From Salinimicrobium xinjiangense DSM 19287 (GTDB lineage Bacteria; Bacteroidota; Bacteroidia; Flavobacteriales; Flavobacteriaceae), in assembly GCF_000423585.1 (NCBI RefSeq), contig NZ_AUIG01000023.1:23658-87657 (forward strand): DNA of 64,000 nucleotides, written 5' to 3'. Within the stretch, counting starts at the first letter, position 1. Each line of letters begins with the position of its first letter. Shown piece by piece: positions 35,687-44,632 of the stretch. A program made the position numbers and the translations under genes. The notes under the pieces were generated by a model that was not told the origin of the DNA, ran no database searches, and worked only from the letters and a program-made list of their open reading frames with translations.

Positions 35687-35694
35687 CAAAAGTA
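35687..35694 (-). promoter_or_regulatory. -7 element of the HsdR_N-like gene, probably leaderless
   Basis: Minus-strand TACTTTTG fits TAnnTTTG. Counting 5 bp downstream puts the transcription start within one base of the ATG at 35683. Confidence 0.45.
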
Positions 35695-35748
35695 AAATTT
35701 TTTCAGAAGAAAAATCCCTGTATTTAACCTTCAGGAAAACCACAGTAA

Positions 35749-36753
35749 ATGGATGACGTAAAAAGTATAGTATCTGCCATTAAAAAAGGAGAGGTTAAAC
35801 CTATCTATTTTCTAATGGGGGAGGAACCTTATTTTATTGATAAAATTTCCGACTATATTGAAGATCACCTGTTGCAGGAGGAAGAAAAAGGATTCAACCA
35901 GATGGTCCTTTACGGGCGGGATGTTACAATAGATGATATTGTGGGAAACGCCAAACGTTATCCGATGATGGCCGAGCGGCAGGTGATCATTGTGAAGGAA
36001 GCCCAGGATCTCTCCCGAAGCATTGAGCAGCTTACCTCTTATGCCGAAAATCCGCAGCCAACTACTGTGCTTGTTGTCAACTATAAGTATAAAAAACTGG
36101 ATAAGCGAAAAAAGCTGCACAAGGCTATAGCTAAATCAGGTGTTATTTATGATAACAAACGTCTTTACGATAACCAGGTGGTGGACTGGATTCAAAAAGA
36201 GATGCACTCCCGGGGCTTTCAGATTTCACCTAAGGCTGCCCAGATGCTACTGGAATTTCTTGGAAATGAACTGGGAAAAATTGATAACGAGCTGCGAAAA
36301 CTGCAGCTTATTGTCCCAAAAGGCACCACAATAACTCCGGAGCTTATTGAGGAAAATATCGGGATAAGCAAAGACTTCAACAATTTTGAGTTGAGAAAGG
36401 CCATAGGAATGAAAGATAGCCTGAAGGCTCACAGGATCATCAATTATTTTTCACAAAACGAAAAGGACAATCCCATGGTGGTTACCGTGGCGCTTCTCTT
36501 TAGCTTCTTTTCACAGTTGCAGCAATACCATGCACTTGCCGATCAATCTAAGGGGAATGTAGCAAAGGTCTTAAAGGTGAATCCCTATTTTGTTAGCGAT
36601 TATGTTTCGGCGGCAAAGAATTATAACATGAAAAAGGTTAGCAGCATCATTTCATTTTTGAGAGAAGCCGATGTAAAAGGCAAGGGAGTAGGGGCTGCAA
36701 ATGTACCGCAGGGGGATCTCCTAAAAGAATTACTCGTAAAAATTATGCGTTAA
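35749..36753 (+). CDS. holA: DNA polymerase III subunit delta
   Basis: A 334-residue clamp-loader wrench subunit (PF06144). The N-terminus IKKGEVKPIYFLMGEEPYFIDKI is diagnostic; AAA-like domain I and II follow, then the helical collar domain at about 215-330. It opens the beta clamp in the replication machinery together with gamma/tau and delta'. The protein lacks a functional Walker A, as expected. Its stop overlaps the start of menA (TAATG), so it heads the menaquinone operon. Confidence 0.95.
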   Translation: MDDVKSIVSAIKKGEVKPIYFLMGEEPYFIDKISDYIEDHLLQEEEKGFNQMVLYGRDVTIDDIVGNAKRYPMMAERQVIIVKEAQDLSRSIEQLTSYAENPQPTTVLVVNYKYKKLDKRKKLHKAIAKSGVIYDNKRLYDNQVVDWIQKEMHSRGFQISPKAAQMLLEFLGNELGKIDNELRKLQLIVPKGTTITPELIEENIGISKDFNNFELRKAIGMKDSLKAHRIINYFSQNEKDNPMVVTVALLFSFFSQLQQYHALADQSKGNVAKVLKVNPYFVSDYVSAAKNYNMKKVSSIISFLREADVKGKGVGAANVPQGDLLKELLVKIMR

Positions 36754-37655
36754 TGGCAAATTTAGATTCCTGGTTAAGCGCCGCAAGGTTGCGCACCCTT
36801 CCGCTCTCAATTTCGGGCATTCTGGTAGGAAGTTCGATAGCAGCAGCACATGATGATTTCCACGCCGTGATCTTTGCTTTGGCAATAGCTACTACCCTCG
36901 GTTTGCAGATCCTTTCAAATTTCGCCAATGACTACGGGGATTTTGTAAAAGGAACAGATAATGAAGAACGGGTAGGGCCAAAGCGAACCATGCAAAGTGG
37001 CCTCATTAGCCGTGGAGAAATGTACTGGGGTATGGTGGGCACCGGAATCCTCACATTTATGTTTGCTGTAGCTCTTATTTATGTTGCCTTTGGAGCAAAA
37101 AGTATTTTTTACGGACTGTTATTTCTTTTTCTGGGAATAGCTGCTATTGTGGCTGCCGTTAAGTACACAGTGGGCGATTCTGCCTATGGTTACCGCGGAC
37201 TCGGAGATGTGTTTGTTTTTCTGTTTTTTGGAATGGTGGGGGTTTATGGATGTTATTTCCTTTATACCCTGGAATGGGATTGGAGAGTACTTTTGCCTGC
37301 TGCCGGAATTGGATTTTTAAGTGCCGGGGTTCTTAATCTGAATAATATGCGGGACAGAGCTGCCGATGAAAAAGCCGGAAAGAATACCCTGGCAGTGAAA
37401 ATGGGAGAGGAGAATGCCAAACAGTACCATTACATTTTAATTCTGGCTGCTTTTTCAAGTCTCATCCTGTATTCAGCTTTTTCCTTTACCGGAATTGATG
37501 ACCTGCTTTATCTAATAGCTTTTGTGCCTTTACTCTTCCATCTAAAACGAGTGATGGAAAATGACAATCCCGTATTACTTGATCCCGAACTAAAAAAGCT
37601 TGCCCTGAGTACCTTTTTACTGGCAATACTTTTTGCTGTGGGACAAATATTATAA
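36753..37655 (+). CDS. menA: 1,4-dihydroxy-2-naphthoate polyprenyltransferase
   Basis: A 300-residue integral membrane prenyltransferase of the UbiA superfamily with about eight to nine helices. First Asp-rich motif NFANDYGDFVKGTD and second motif NNMRDRAADEKAGKNTLAV are complete. It attaches the polyprenyl tail to DHNA, giving demethylmenaquinone in the inner membrane. N-terminal LSAARLRTLPLSISGIL is typical. One-base overlap with holA (TAATG) and 71 bp before the UPF0173 gene, where a AAAAATGGCATTTTT inverted repeat lies. Confidence 0.95.
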   Translation: MANLDSWLSAARLRTLPLSISGILVGSSIAAAHDDFHAVIFALAIATTLGLQILSNFANDYGDFVKGTDNEERVGPKRTMQSGLISRGEMYWGMVGTGILTFMFAVALIYVAFGAKSIFYGLLFLFLGIAAIVAAVKYTVGDSAYGYRGLGDVFVFLFFGMVGVYGCYFLYTLEWDWRVLLPAAGIGFLSAGVLNLNNMRDRAADEKAGKNTLAVKMGEENAKQYHYILILAAFSSLILYSAFSFTGIDDLLYLIAFVPLLFHLKRVMENDNPVLLDPELKKLALSTFLLAILFAVGQIL

Positions 37656-37683
37656 GGTCCAAAAATGGCATTTTTGCCCGTTC
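37656..37683. repeat. AAAAATGGCATTTTT inverted repeat
   Basis: GGTCC then a perfect AAAAATGGCATTTTT core then GCCCG, between menA and the UPF0173 gene. Best-preserved core of the dispersed family described in the findings; whether it acts as a terminator inside this operon is unclear because no T run follows. Confidence 0.5.
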
Positions 37684-37726
37684 TTTTTGACCGGGATTTT
37701 GTATTTTGTTTTGAAAATTCAACATC

Positions 37727-38407
37727 ATGAAAATTACTCATTACGCACACAGCACTTTTTCAATTGAAGTTAAAGGAATTCACCTGCTGGTAGATCCTTT
37801 TATAACCGGTAATGAAAAAGTAAAGCAAAAAGTAAATATTGATGATCTCAAGGCAGATTACATCCTGTTAACGCATGCTCACCAGGACCATACTCTTGAT
37901 GCTGAAGCCATTGCCAAAAGGACCGGCGCGGTTATTATCAGTAATTTCGAAATAGCGACCCATTATGAGAATAAAGGACTGGAAGTCCATCCACTGAATC
38001 ACGGCGGAAAGTGGTCATTTGATTTCGGAACAGTAAAATATGTCAATGCTATCCATACCAGTTCCTTTCCGGACGGAAGCTATGGTGGACAACCCGGCGG
38101 ATTTGTAATTGAAGGGGAGCATAAGAATATCTATATAGCCGGTGATACCGCACTCACAATGGATATGAAATTGATCCCAATGCACACCAAACTGGATCTT
38201 GCAATCCTGCCAATAGGCGATAATTTTACCATGGGAGTAGATGATGCTATCCTGGCCAGCGATTTTGTAGAGTGTGATAAGGTTTTGGGTTGTCACTATG
38301 ATACTTTTGGCTATATAGAAATAGACCATGAAGAGGCAAAGCGAAAATTTTATGAGAAAGGTAAAGACCTCATGCTTCTGGAAGTGGGAGAAAGTATAGA
38401 ATTGTAA
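37727..38407 (+). CDS. UPF0173 metallo-beta-lactamase-fold hydrolase
   Basis: A 226-residue MBL-fold protein of the UPF0173/UlaG-like group. Metal motifs: THAHQDHTLD (HxHxDH), NAIHTSSFPDG, YIAGDTALTMDMK and GCHYDTFG. All ligands for two metals are present. Members hydrolyse phosphodiester or lactone bonds; the substrate is not known. It lies in the men operon between menA and menC, 9 bp before menC. Whether it has a menaquinone role is unproven, but its position between pathway genes is notable. Length typical. Confidence 0.92.
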   Translation: MKITHYAHSTFSIEVKGIHLLVDPFITGNEKVKQKVNIDDLKADYILLTHAHQDHTLDAEAIAKRTGAVIISNFEIATHYENKGLEVHPLNHGGKWSFDFGTVKYVNAIHTSSFPDGSYGGQPGGFVIEGEHKNIYIAGDTALTMDMKLIPMHTKLDLAILPIGDNFTMGVDDAILASDFVECDKVLGCHYDTFGYIEIDHEEAKRKFYEKGKDLMLLEVGESIEL

Positions 38408-38416
38408 TTAAAATAA

Positions 38417-39451
38417 GTGCAGGCAAATTACCACCAATACATCCTCAATTTTAAACGCCCAAGTGGCACATCAAGAGGGGTTCTTACTCAAAAGGAATCC
38501 TGGTTTATAATTCTGGAGCAAAATGGTCGCACCGGAATAGGAGAGTGTGGCATTTTAAGAAGTCTCAGTTATGATGACAGGCCCGGCTATGAAGAGAAGT
38601 TGAAATGGGTTTGTGATCATATTGAGTTGGGGCCGAAACAGCTTTGGGAGGAACTCCGGGATTTTCCCAGCATTCAGTTTGGGGTGGAAATGGCTTTCAG
38701 ATCATTGGAGACCCGGGATCCATTCCTGCTGTTTCCTTCGGAATTTACCCGTGGCAAAGATTCCATTCCCATTAATGGGCTTGTGTGGATGGGAGAGGAG
38801 CAATTTATGAAGCAACAGATCCTGGAAAAGATAGATCAGGGTTTTGATTGTATAAAACTGAAAATAGGCGCGATAGATTTTGAAACCGAAATGAACCTCC
38901 TCAAATTTATTAGAAAAGAATTTGGTGCAGCCGAAATGGAGGTAAGGGTAGATGCAAATGGCGCTTTTGCACCCTGTCAAGCTATGGAGAAACTGAAGCG
39001 GCTGAGTGATCTGTCTCTTCACAGCATAGAGCAACCCATAAAAGCCGGACAGCCGGAGGAAATGGCAGCCCTGTGTGAAGACACACCTTTACCTATTGCG
39101 CTTGATGAGGAATTAATTGGGATTACAAATAAAAGAGAAAAAGAAGATCTTTTACGAACTATCAAACCTCAGTACCTAATTTTTAAACCAAGTTTAATAG
39201 GAGGGTTTAAGGGAACTGAGGAGTGGATTGAGACTGCTGCCGGTCAAAATACCGGCTGGTGGATAACCAGTGCCCTTGAGAGCAATGTAGGTTTGAATGC
39301 AATAGCACAATACACGTACACCTTAAAGAACAATATGCCCCAGGGATTGGGAACCGGAGGTTTATATACCAACAATTTTGAAGCTCCTTTAAAAGTTGCT
39401 TCAGGGCAGTTATGGTACAGACCGTCCAAAAAATGGATTTTTAACCTATAG
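38417..39451 (+). CDS. menC: o-Succinylbenzoate synthase
   Basis: A 344-residue enolase-superfamily enzyme that dehydrates SHCHC to o-succinylbenzoate. Catalytic KxK at 147-149 (IKLKIG), metal ligands in VDANGAF, IEQPI and LDEELIG, and the second lysine in IFKPSLIGG. The start codon is GTG (38417), 9 bp after the preceding stop; no ATG lies near the family N-terminus. Part of the men cluster with menA and menE. Confidence 0.93.
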   Translation: MQANYHQYILNFKRPSGTSRGVLTQKESWFIILEQNGRTGIGECGILRSLSYDDRPGYEEKLKWVCDHIELGPKQLWEELRDFPSIQFGVEMAFRSLETRDPFLLFPSEFTRGKDSIPINGLVWMGEEQFMKQQILEKIDQGFDCIKLKIGAIDFETEMNLLKFIRKEFGAAEMEVRVDANGAFAPCQAMEKLKRLSDLSLHSIEQPIKAGQPEEMAALCEDTPLPIALDEELIGITNKREKEDLLRTIKPQYLIFKPSLIGGFKGTEEWIETAAGQNTGWWITSALESNVGLNAIAQYTYTLKNNMPQGLGTGGLYTNNFEAPLKVASGQLWYRPSKKWIFNL

Positions 39452-39459
39452 AATTTACA

Positions 39460-40404
39460 ATGTTCATACAACAAGCCTACAAAGCAAAAACCGAGTGGTG
39501 GCGATATTTGATCGGGATCGTTGTTATTTTTCTTGCCTGGCAACTTTTTGGTGCTTTGCCTTTTATGGCAGCAATATTTCTTGAAGCAGGTCCCGAGGTT
39601 CTTACCCTAACTCAGGAAGAGATGATGCAGGTCCTGGAATCAAATCTTGCTTTCTTCCTGTTATTACTGTCTTTTGCTGTAGGCCTGGCGGCACTTTTTG
39701 TCGTGATAAAATTCCTGCACAATCAGTCCATCAAAGATGCGACCACAACCCGAAAGAAGGTCGATTGGGGTAGATTTTTATTTGGATTCAGTATCATCGC
39801 CGTATTCACCATAGTGACCACCCTGGTCGATTATAACCTGCGACCCGAAGATTTTTTATGGAATTTCCAGACCGTACCATTTCTCATACTGGCGGCTATT
39901 GCATTGATCATGGTTCCGCTCCAAACAAGTTTTGAAGAATATCTCTTTCGGGGATATTTATTGCAGGGTCTCGGCGTTCTTGCCGGAAACCGCTGGTTTC
40001 CGTTAATTATTACTTCAGTGATCTTTGGAAGTCTCCACCTTTGGAATCCCGAAGTTGAAAAACTGGGATATATAATAATGGTTTATTACATAGGTACGGG
40101 TCTGCTTCTGGGCATCATGACCCTTATGGATGAAGGTCTCGAACTCGCCCTTGGGTTTCATGCCGGTAACAACCTGGTAGGAGCATTATTAGTAACCGCC
40201 GACTGGACAGCATTTGAGACTAATTCTGTACTTAAAGACGTTTCTGAACCTTCTGCGGGACTGGATATCCTTTTACCGGTATTAATAGTTTACCCAATAT
40301 TTCTTTTTCTAATGGCAAAAACCTATCGTTGGACCAACTGGAAAGAGAAGTTGTTTGGTAAGGTAAGGCGGCCGGAAACCTTAAAGTATTCTGAAGAAAT
40401 TTAG
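39460..40404 (+). CDS. CPBP family intramembrane metalloprotease
   Basis: A 314-residue polytopic protein with seven to eight membrane helices. The CPBP/ABI motifs are present: EEYLFRGYL (E159-E160, R164), GSLHLWNPE and GFHAGNN. Such proteins include prenyl-CaaX-type and bacteriocin-immunity proteases; most bacterial ones have no assigned substrate. It is inserted between menC (8 bp upstream) and menE (56 bp downstream), all in one direction, so it is expressed with menaquinone biosynthesis. A role in that pathway is possible but unproved. Confidence 0.9.
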   Translation: MFIQQAYKAKTEWWRYLIGIVVIFLAWQLFGALPFMAAIFLEAGPEVLTLTQEEMMQVLESNLAFFLLLLSFAVGLAALFVVIKFLHNQSIKDATTTRKKVDWGRFLFGFSIIAVFTIVTTLVDYNLRPEDFLWNFQTVPFLILAAIALIMVPLQTSFEEYLFRGYLLQGLGVLAGNRWFPLIITSVIFGSLHLWNPEVEKLGYIIMVYYIGTGLLLGIMTLMDEGLELALGFHAGNNLVGALLVTADWTAFETNSVLKDVSEPSAGLDILLPVLIVYPIFLFLMAKTYRWTNWKEKLFGKVRRPETLKYSEEI

Positions 40405-40460
40405 TTTTTCTACCCAAATTGTTAACTTTAGGGTTTTAGCAGTTAAACTTTATTAAAGTT

Positions 40461-41558
40461 ATGCAAAACCAATTCAGCTTACCAGAAACTCATCCCGATT
40501 TCAGACTTAACGGTCTGCACTATACTAACGAGGAGTTGGCTGCGGTAGCCTATAGTCTTATAAAAGAAGGAGAACCCTATGAAGGCCAGGCAGGAAATTT
40601 TCTGCTCGACTGGCTTAATGATAAGGATTATGTCGAAGTAAAAACTTCAGGCTCCACAGGGCCTCCAAAGAAAATACAGATCCGAAAGCAATATATGATC
40701 AACAGCGCCAGAGCTACCGGAAAATTTTTCGATCTTCCGGCAGGTACCACAGCCTTGCATTGTCTGCCTGTTAATTTCATTGCAGGAAAGATGATGTTGG
40801 TGCGGGCAATGTTGCTAGGGTGGAAACTTGACCTTGAATTACCAAAAGCTAATCCTTTGGACCGGATCTTTAAGATCTATGATTTCTGTGCCATGACACC
40901 TTTCCAACTGGATAATTCTTTGAGTCGTCTACATCTTATAAGGAAATTAATAGTTGGAGGAGGGGCAGTGTCCAGTAATCTGCGGAGTCTTGTGCAGGGG
41001 ATTAGTACCGAAGTGTACGAAACCTATGGAATGACAGAGACCGTATCGCATATTGCCGCAAGACATGTCAATTTTAAAAAAGAAGAGGAGGAACCGCTGC
41101 CATTTACTGCACTTCCCAATGTTATATTATCTACAGATGATCGCGGATGCCTGGTTATTGAGGCTCCCCAGTTAACAGATGAGGTACTGGTGACCAATGA
41201 TGTTGTGGAATTACTTTCCGATAAAAATTTTATCTGGAAAGGCAGAATAGATAATGTGATTAATTCCGGCGGAGTAAAACTTCACCCTGAAGAGATAGAA
41301 GCCAAACTGGCCCCCATAATTGCACATCGTTTTTTTGTCACCTCTTTGCCTGATGCCGCCCTTGGTGAAAAACTGGTTTTAATGGTGGAGAGTGAATTTT
41401 CTGAAACTGCACTCCATAATCTGGAAAGAGAGATCAAAAACTGCCGCAAACTGGGTAAGTTTGAGGTGCCCAAAAAGATCTATTTCGTTGAAAAGTTTGA
41501 AGAAACTCCCAACGGAAAGATCCACCGTGCGAATACCTTAAAAAGCAGGATGGTCTAA
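40461..41558 (+). CDS. menE: o-Succinylbenzoate--CoA ligase, short form
   Basis: A 365-residue acyl-adenylating enzyme (ANL superfamily), shorter than the usual 450-550 residues because the N-terminal part is reduced. Seen: P-loop TSGSTGPPKKI, YETYGMTETVSHIA, the KGRIDNVINSGGVKLHPEEIE hinge and the C-terminal lysine context TPNGKIHR. The short form with these motifs in a men cluster is the usual MenE of Bacteroidota. Ends 4 bp inside the convergent DoxX gene. Confidence 0.9.
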   Translation: MQNQFSLPETHPDFRLNGLHYTNEELAAVAYSLIKEGEPYEGQAGNFLLDWLNDKDYVEVKTSGSTGPPKKIQIRKQYMINSARATGKFFDLPAGTTALHCLPVNFIAGKMMLVRAMLLGWKLDLELPKANPLDRIFKIYDFCAMTPFQLDNSLSRLHLIRKLIVGGGAVSSNLRSLVQGISTEVYETYGMTETVSHIAARHVNFKKEEEEPLPFTALPNVILSTDDRGCLVIEAPQLTDEVLVTNDVVELLSDKNFIWKGRIDNVINSGGVKLHPEEIEAKLAPIIAHRFFVTSLPDAALGEKLVLMVESEFSETALHNLEREIKNCRKLGKFEVPKKIYFVEKFEETPNGKIHRANTLKSRMV

Positions 41559-41977
41559 ACCTGCATTTTGAAATAGTAATCAAGTGAGTGTTTACCCGAT
41601 CCATAATAGATGAAAAAAGCTGTTATGGCCAGAACTACTACTGCCAAAATTAAATTTCCCCAACTCAATGGACCCAGGAAATTTATAAGGATTGCTCCTA
41701 ATAAAATTGGGACCTGAGCAATTAAAGCCCAGCGGGTAAGCAGTCCAAAAGCGATTAGCAATCCTCCCACTAAATGTGCGGGAGCAACATAATGCAGTAA
41801 CAGCATTACTCCGCCATAGCCCTTAAGAGGTGCAATAAGTTCTGTTAGCATGTGGGTTTGTGAGATAAACTGAATTCCCTTCAGGAAAAAAAAGACACCC
41901 AGGGCGATTCTCAGCAGGTCAAGCGGATAGGAAGTATGCGCATTGGCCCATTTGTTCAATGATTTTATTGTCGTCAT
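41555..41977 (-). CDS. DoxX family membrane protein
   Basis: A 140-residue protein with four hydrophobic segments. LDLLRIALGVFFFLKGIQF and the C-terminal helices fit DoxX (PF07681), a family linked to thiosulfate-quinone or detoxification proteins. Here it is a stand-alone gene, so the substrate is unknown. The stop codon overlaps the stop region of menE. Confidence 0.85.
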   Translation of the reverse strand: MTTIKSLNKWANAHTSYPLDLLRIALGVFFFLKGIQFISQTHMLTELIAPLKGYGGVMLLLHYVAPAHLVGGLLIAFGLLTRWALIAQVPILLGAILINFLGPLSWGNLILAVVVLAITAFFIYYGSGKHSLDYYFKMQV

Positions 41978-42094
41978 AACTTCTGTTTTTTGAAGTTATA
42001 ATGTACTAAAAATTAAGGACTTATGGAATTGAGTGATAAAAAAGGATCGCGATTTAGTTTTGGTAATTACAATTTTCCTGTTGTTTTAAAAATT

Positions 42095-43723
42095 TTAGAG
42101 GTTCTTTCTATTGATGTAGAATTCTTTTTCTACCACTTCAATTTCTTCGGGGGAGGACAGCTTTTGCTCCATTAACTGCCATTCGGGAGTGGGATGAAGA
42201 CGAATTTCCTTTCCCCTGACCAACACATCTACCGGCATATCAAAACCTTCAACATTGGCTTTCCAGCGGTACATGATCTTCTTTCCTTCCTTTTTGAACT
42301 GTAATTCAGGAAGAGCAGGATGACGCAGATATTGATCAAAAACCGGCTGCAGGTCATAAGATATGGCAGTGTTGAAGAAATCCTCGGTAGTACCTGTGGT
42401 GATGATCTTATGACGATTTGACTCCGTATAATCCTTTAGTGTTTTCCACCATAGATCATCATTATCATAAATGCTCCTGATAGTGTTGAGCAGGTTTGCT
42501 CCCTTATGATACATATCTCCCGAGCCTTCACTATTAACACCATAATCTCCAATGATCTTCCGGGTGTTGCCAATTCCTGATCTAATTCCTTTTAAATATT
42601 CCAGGGCCTCTTCTTTGCCCCATCGGCATTCTACATAAACGGCTTCAGAATACGAAGTAAAACCTTCATGTATCCACATATCTGCTATGTCTTCTGCGGT
42701 AATACTATTGCCAAACCATTCGTGACCTGTTTCATGTATAATAATGAAATCCCATTTAAGACCTATTCCTGTCCCGCTAAGATCTCTTCCAAGGTATCCC
42801 ATCTTATAATCGTTTCCGTAAGCTACGGCACTTTGATGCTCCATTCCCAGGTAAGGAGTTTCAATAAGCTTAAAACCATCTTTTTCAAAAGGGTAAGCGC
42901 CGAATTTGTCATAGAAGCAATGCATCATGAATTTCACTTCTTCAAATTGATCTTTTGCTTTTTCGAGATTGTAAGGTAGCACGTAGTAATCCAGATCAAG
43001 ATCTCTGAACTTATCTCTGAAGTGAACATAATTGCCAATGTTTACTACTACATTGTAATTGTTGATGGGACTTTCAACCTTCCAGTTCCAGCGGGTGTAA
43101 CCATCCTGAAGTACCTCTTTCCCGGTGAACCGGCCATTTGAAACATTCATGAGTTCATTGGGAACTGCAACTCCTATTTCTACTTCTTCGGGTTCATCAC
43201 TTTGATGATCCTTGTTAGGATACCAAAGACTGGCTCCTGTACCTTGCACTGCAACTGCGATCCAGTCATAACCTTCCTTATCCTTTTCAAAGACAAAGCC
43301 GCCGTCCCAGGGTGCATTTTTCGCAATAACAGGATTTCCGGAATAGTAGAATTGTATGGAATCTGTAGTGTTTTTTGTCATTTTTGGAACCAGATCAACA
43401 AAGACCGCATTGTATCTCCTGTTGAAATCCATTTTCTCTCCTTTGTACAGGATGGAATCCACTTTCATGTTCTGGAATAGATCTACCTGCATTACCGGCA
43501 GATCTTCTTCAGCTTTAAAGGTAATTGTATTGGATCCCGAAATGAATTTCTCTTCAGGAACTACCCGCACATCGAGCTTGTACTTGAGAACATCGTAATT
43601 CCTTTCGGGCCGCAGAGAACCCCGCAAAGTGTCGGCTTCAGTAAATTGTTTTTTATTTGATAACACCTGAGCCGATAAACAGGCCGAAGAGAACAAAAGC
43701 AGGATAAGAAGGTAAATTTTCAT
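42095..43723 (-). CDS. M1 family metallopeptidase, short form
   Basis: A 542-residue secreted peptidase with signal peptide (about 1-18). Exopeptidase motif YLGMEHQSA (GMEH, 293-296, where many M1 have GAMEN), zinc site HETGHEWFGN (330-339) and third ligand E353 (IHEG). It lacks the long C-terminal helical domain of the M1 protein at 23854. It probably trims peptides in the periplasm. Last gene of an operon with an unknown exported protein (6 bp upstream) and an MCC-type carboxyltransferase. Confidence 0.92.
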   Translation of the reverse strand: MKIYLLILLLFSSACLSAQVLSNKKQFTEADTLRGSLRPERNYDVLKYKLDVRVVPEEKFISGSNTITFKAEEDLPVMQVDLFQNMKVDSILYKGEKMDFNRRYNAVFVDLVPKMTKNTTDSIQFYYSGNPVIAKNAPWDGGFVFEKDKEGYDWIAVAVQGTGASLWYPNKDHQSDEPEEVEIGVAVPNELMNVSNGRFTGKEVLQDGYTRWNWKVESPINNYNVVVNIGNYVHFRDKFRDLDLDYYVLPYNLEKAKDQFEEVKFMMHCFYDKFGAYPFEKDGFKLIETPYLGMEHQSAVAYGNDYKMGYLGRDLSGTGIGLKWDFIIIHETGHEWFGNSITAEDIADMWIHEGFTSYSEAVYVECRWGKEEALEYLKGIRSGIGNTRKIIGDYGVNSEGSGDMYHKGANLLNTIRSIYDNDDLWWKTLKDYTESNRHKIITTGTTEDFFNTAISYDLQPVFDQYLRHPALPELQFKKEGKKIMYRWKANVEGFDMPVDVLVRGKEIRLHPTPEWQLMEQKLSSPEEIEVVEKEFYINRKNL

Positions 43724-43729
43724 TATAAT

Positions 43730-44632
43730 TTAATGTTTAGGATGAGAAACAAACATTACGATATAAGGATGTTCTGCAAATCTCTTTCGGCGATATTCAT
43801 GCTGGGTTTCAAATTCTTTTATGCCTATACCAATACAGTTTTGATAGGAGTAATGATACTTGAGGATCTCAAGATCTTCGGCAGATAATTCCTTAACTAT
43901 TCCACATGCAGCCAGAAAACTTTTACAGGAATTTGAAAGAATACTTTTAAAATAACCCAGGGTTTCAAAAAAGCGCTTTTTGAGATTCATTAAAGCTTGT
44001 TGTTCGTATGCATAAGCGTATGTATTAACCTTGAGGGAAGCTCGAGTGAAATAATGTCTTTCCCAATTAAGATAATATCCCGATTCCTTATCCGTTATTC
44101 TCGGATCAAGATCGAAATCGTCCGGATCATTCCTGTAGAAGACGAAATAATTGGCTTCATTTCTATTTGAAACTTCTCTCATATTTAAAGAGTCAATTTG
44201 CGATGCCAGCTCTTTTCCGAATTTGATTAGCTCTTTTTGATGTTCTTCCGGAACCGACTCATCAAAATGAATTCTAATTCCTTCTTTCCATACCTTAATA
44301 CTTTGTTTTGCACGATCCCGTTTGTTCCTGGCACCATAGACAGCAGCTTTATATTTTTCTATAAAAAGAGAATCCTGGGGCTCAATCTGAACCTTTACTC
44401 CATCAGGGAAATACATTTTTAGAGCCGCACTAATTAAAACTAAGGTATCACCTTCCCGATATTGAAAATTGCTGGAATCCATCTTAGTTAAAGCAATTTC
44501 TCTTTCCTTTATATGTTTTAAAGATATATACCTGCGGACTTTACTATGATCAAACTCTTCAGGAACTTTCTGGGTATAAGATTTAAAACCAAGACTTAAA
44601 AACAGGAACATAAAGAGCGGAAAAAGTTTCAT
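43730..44632 (-). CDS. Unknown exported protein
   Basis: A 300-residue protein with a signal peptide (about 1-20). No family recognised. The region from about 105 to 160 has KVWKEGIRIHFDESVPEEHQKELIKFGKEL, which looks like the start of a zinc-protease-like fold. About 160-185 contain NYFVFYRNDPDDFDLDPRI. Pairs of cysteines occur at about 230 and 262. No HExxH is present. It sits between a carboxyltransferase and an M1 peptidase gene with gaps of 0 and 6 bp, so all three are transcribed together. Confidence 0.6.
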   Translation of the reverse strand: MKLFPLFMFLFLSLGFKSYTQKVPEEFDHSKVRRYISLKHIKEREIALTKMDSSNFQYREGDTLVLISAALKMYFPDGVKVQIEPQDSLFIEKYKAAVYGARNKRDRAKQSIKVWKEGIRIHFDESVPEEHQKELIKFGKELASQIDSLNMREVSNRNEANYFVFYRNDPDDFDLDPRITDKESGYYLNWERHYFTRASLKVNTYAYAYEQQALMNLKKRFFETLGYFKSILSNSCKSFLAACGIVKELSAEDLEILKYHYSYQNCIGIGIKEFETQHEYRRKRFAEHPYIVMFVSHPKH

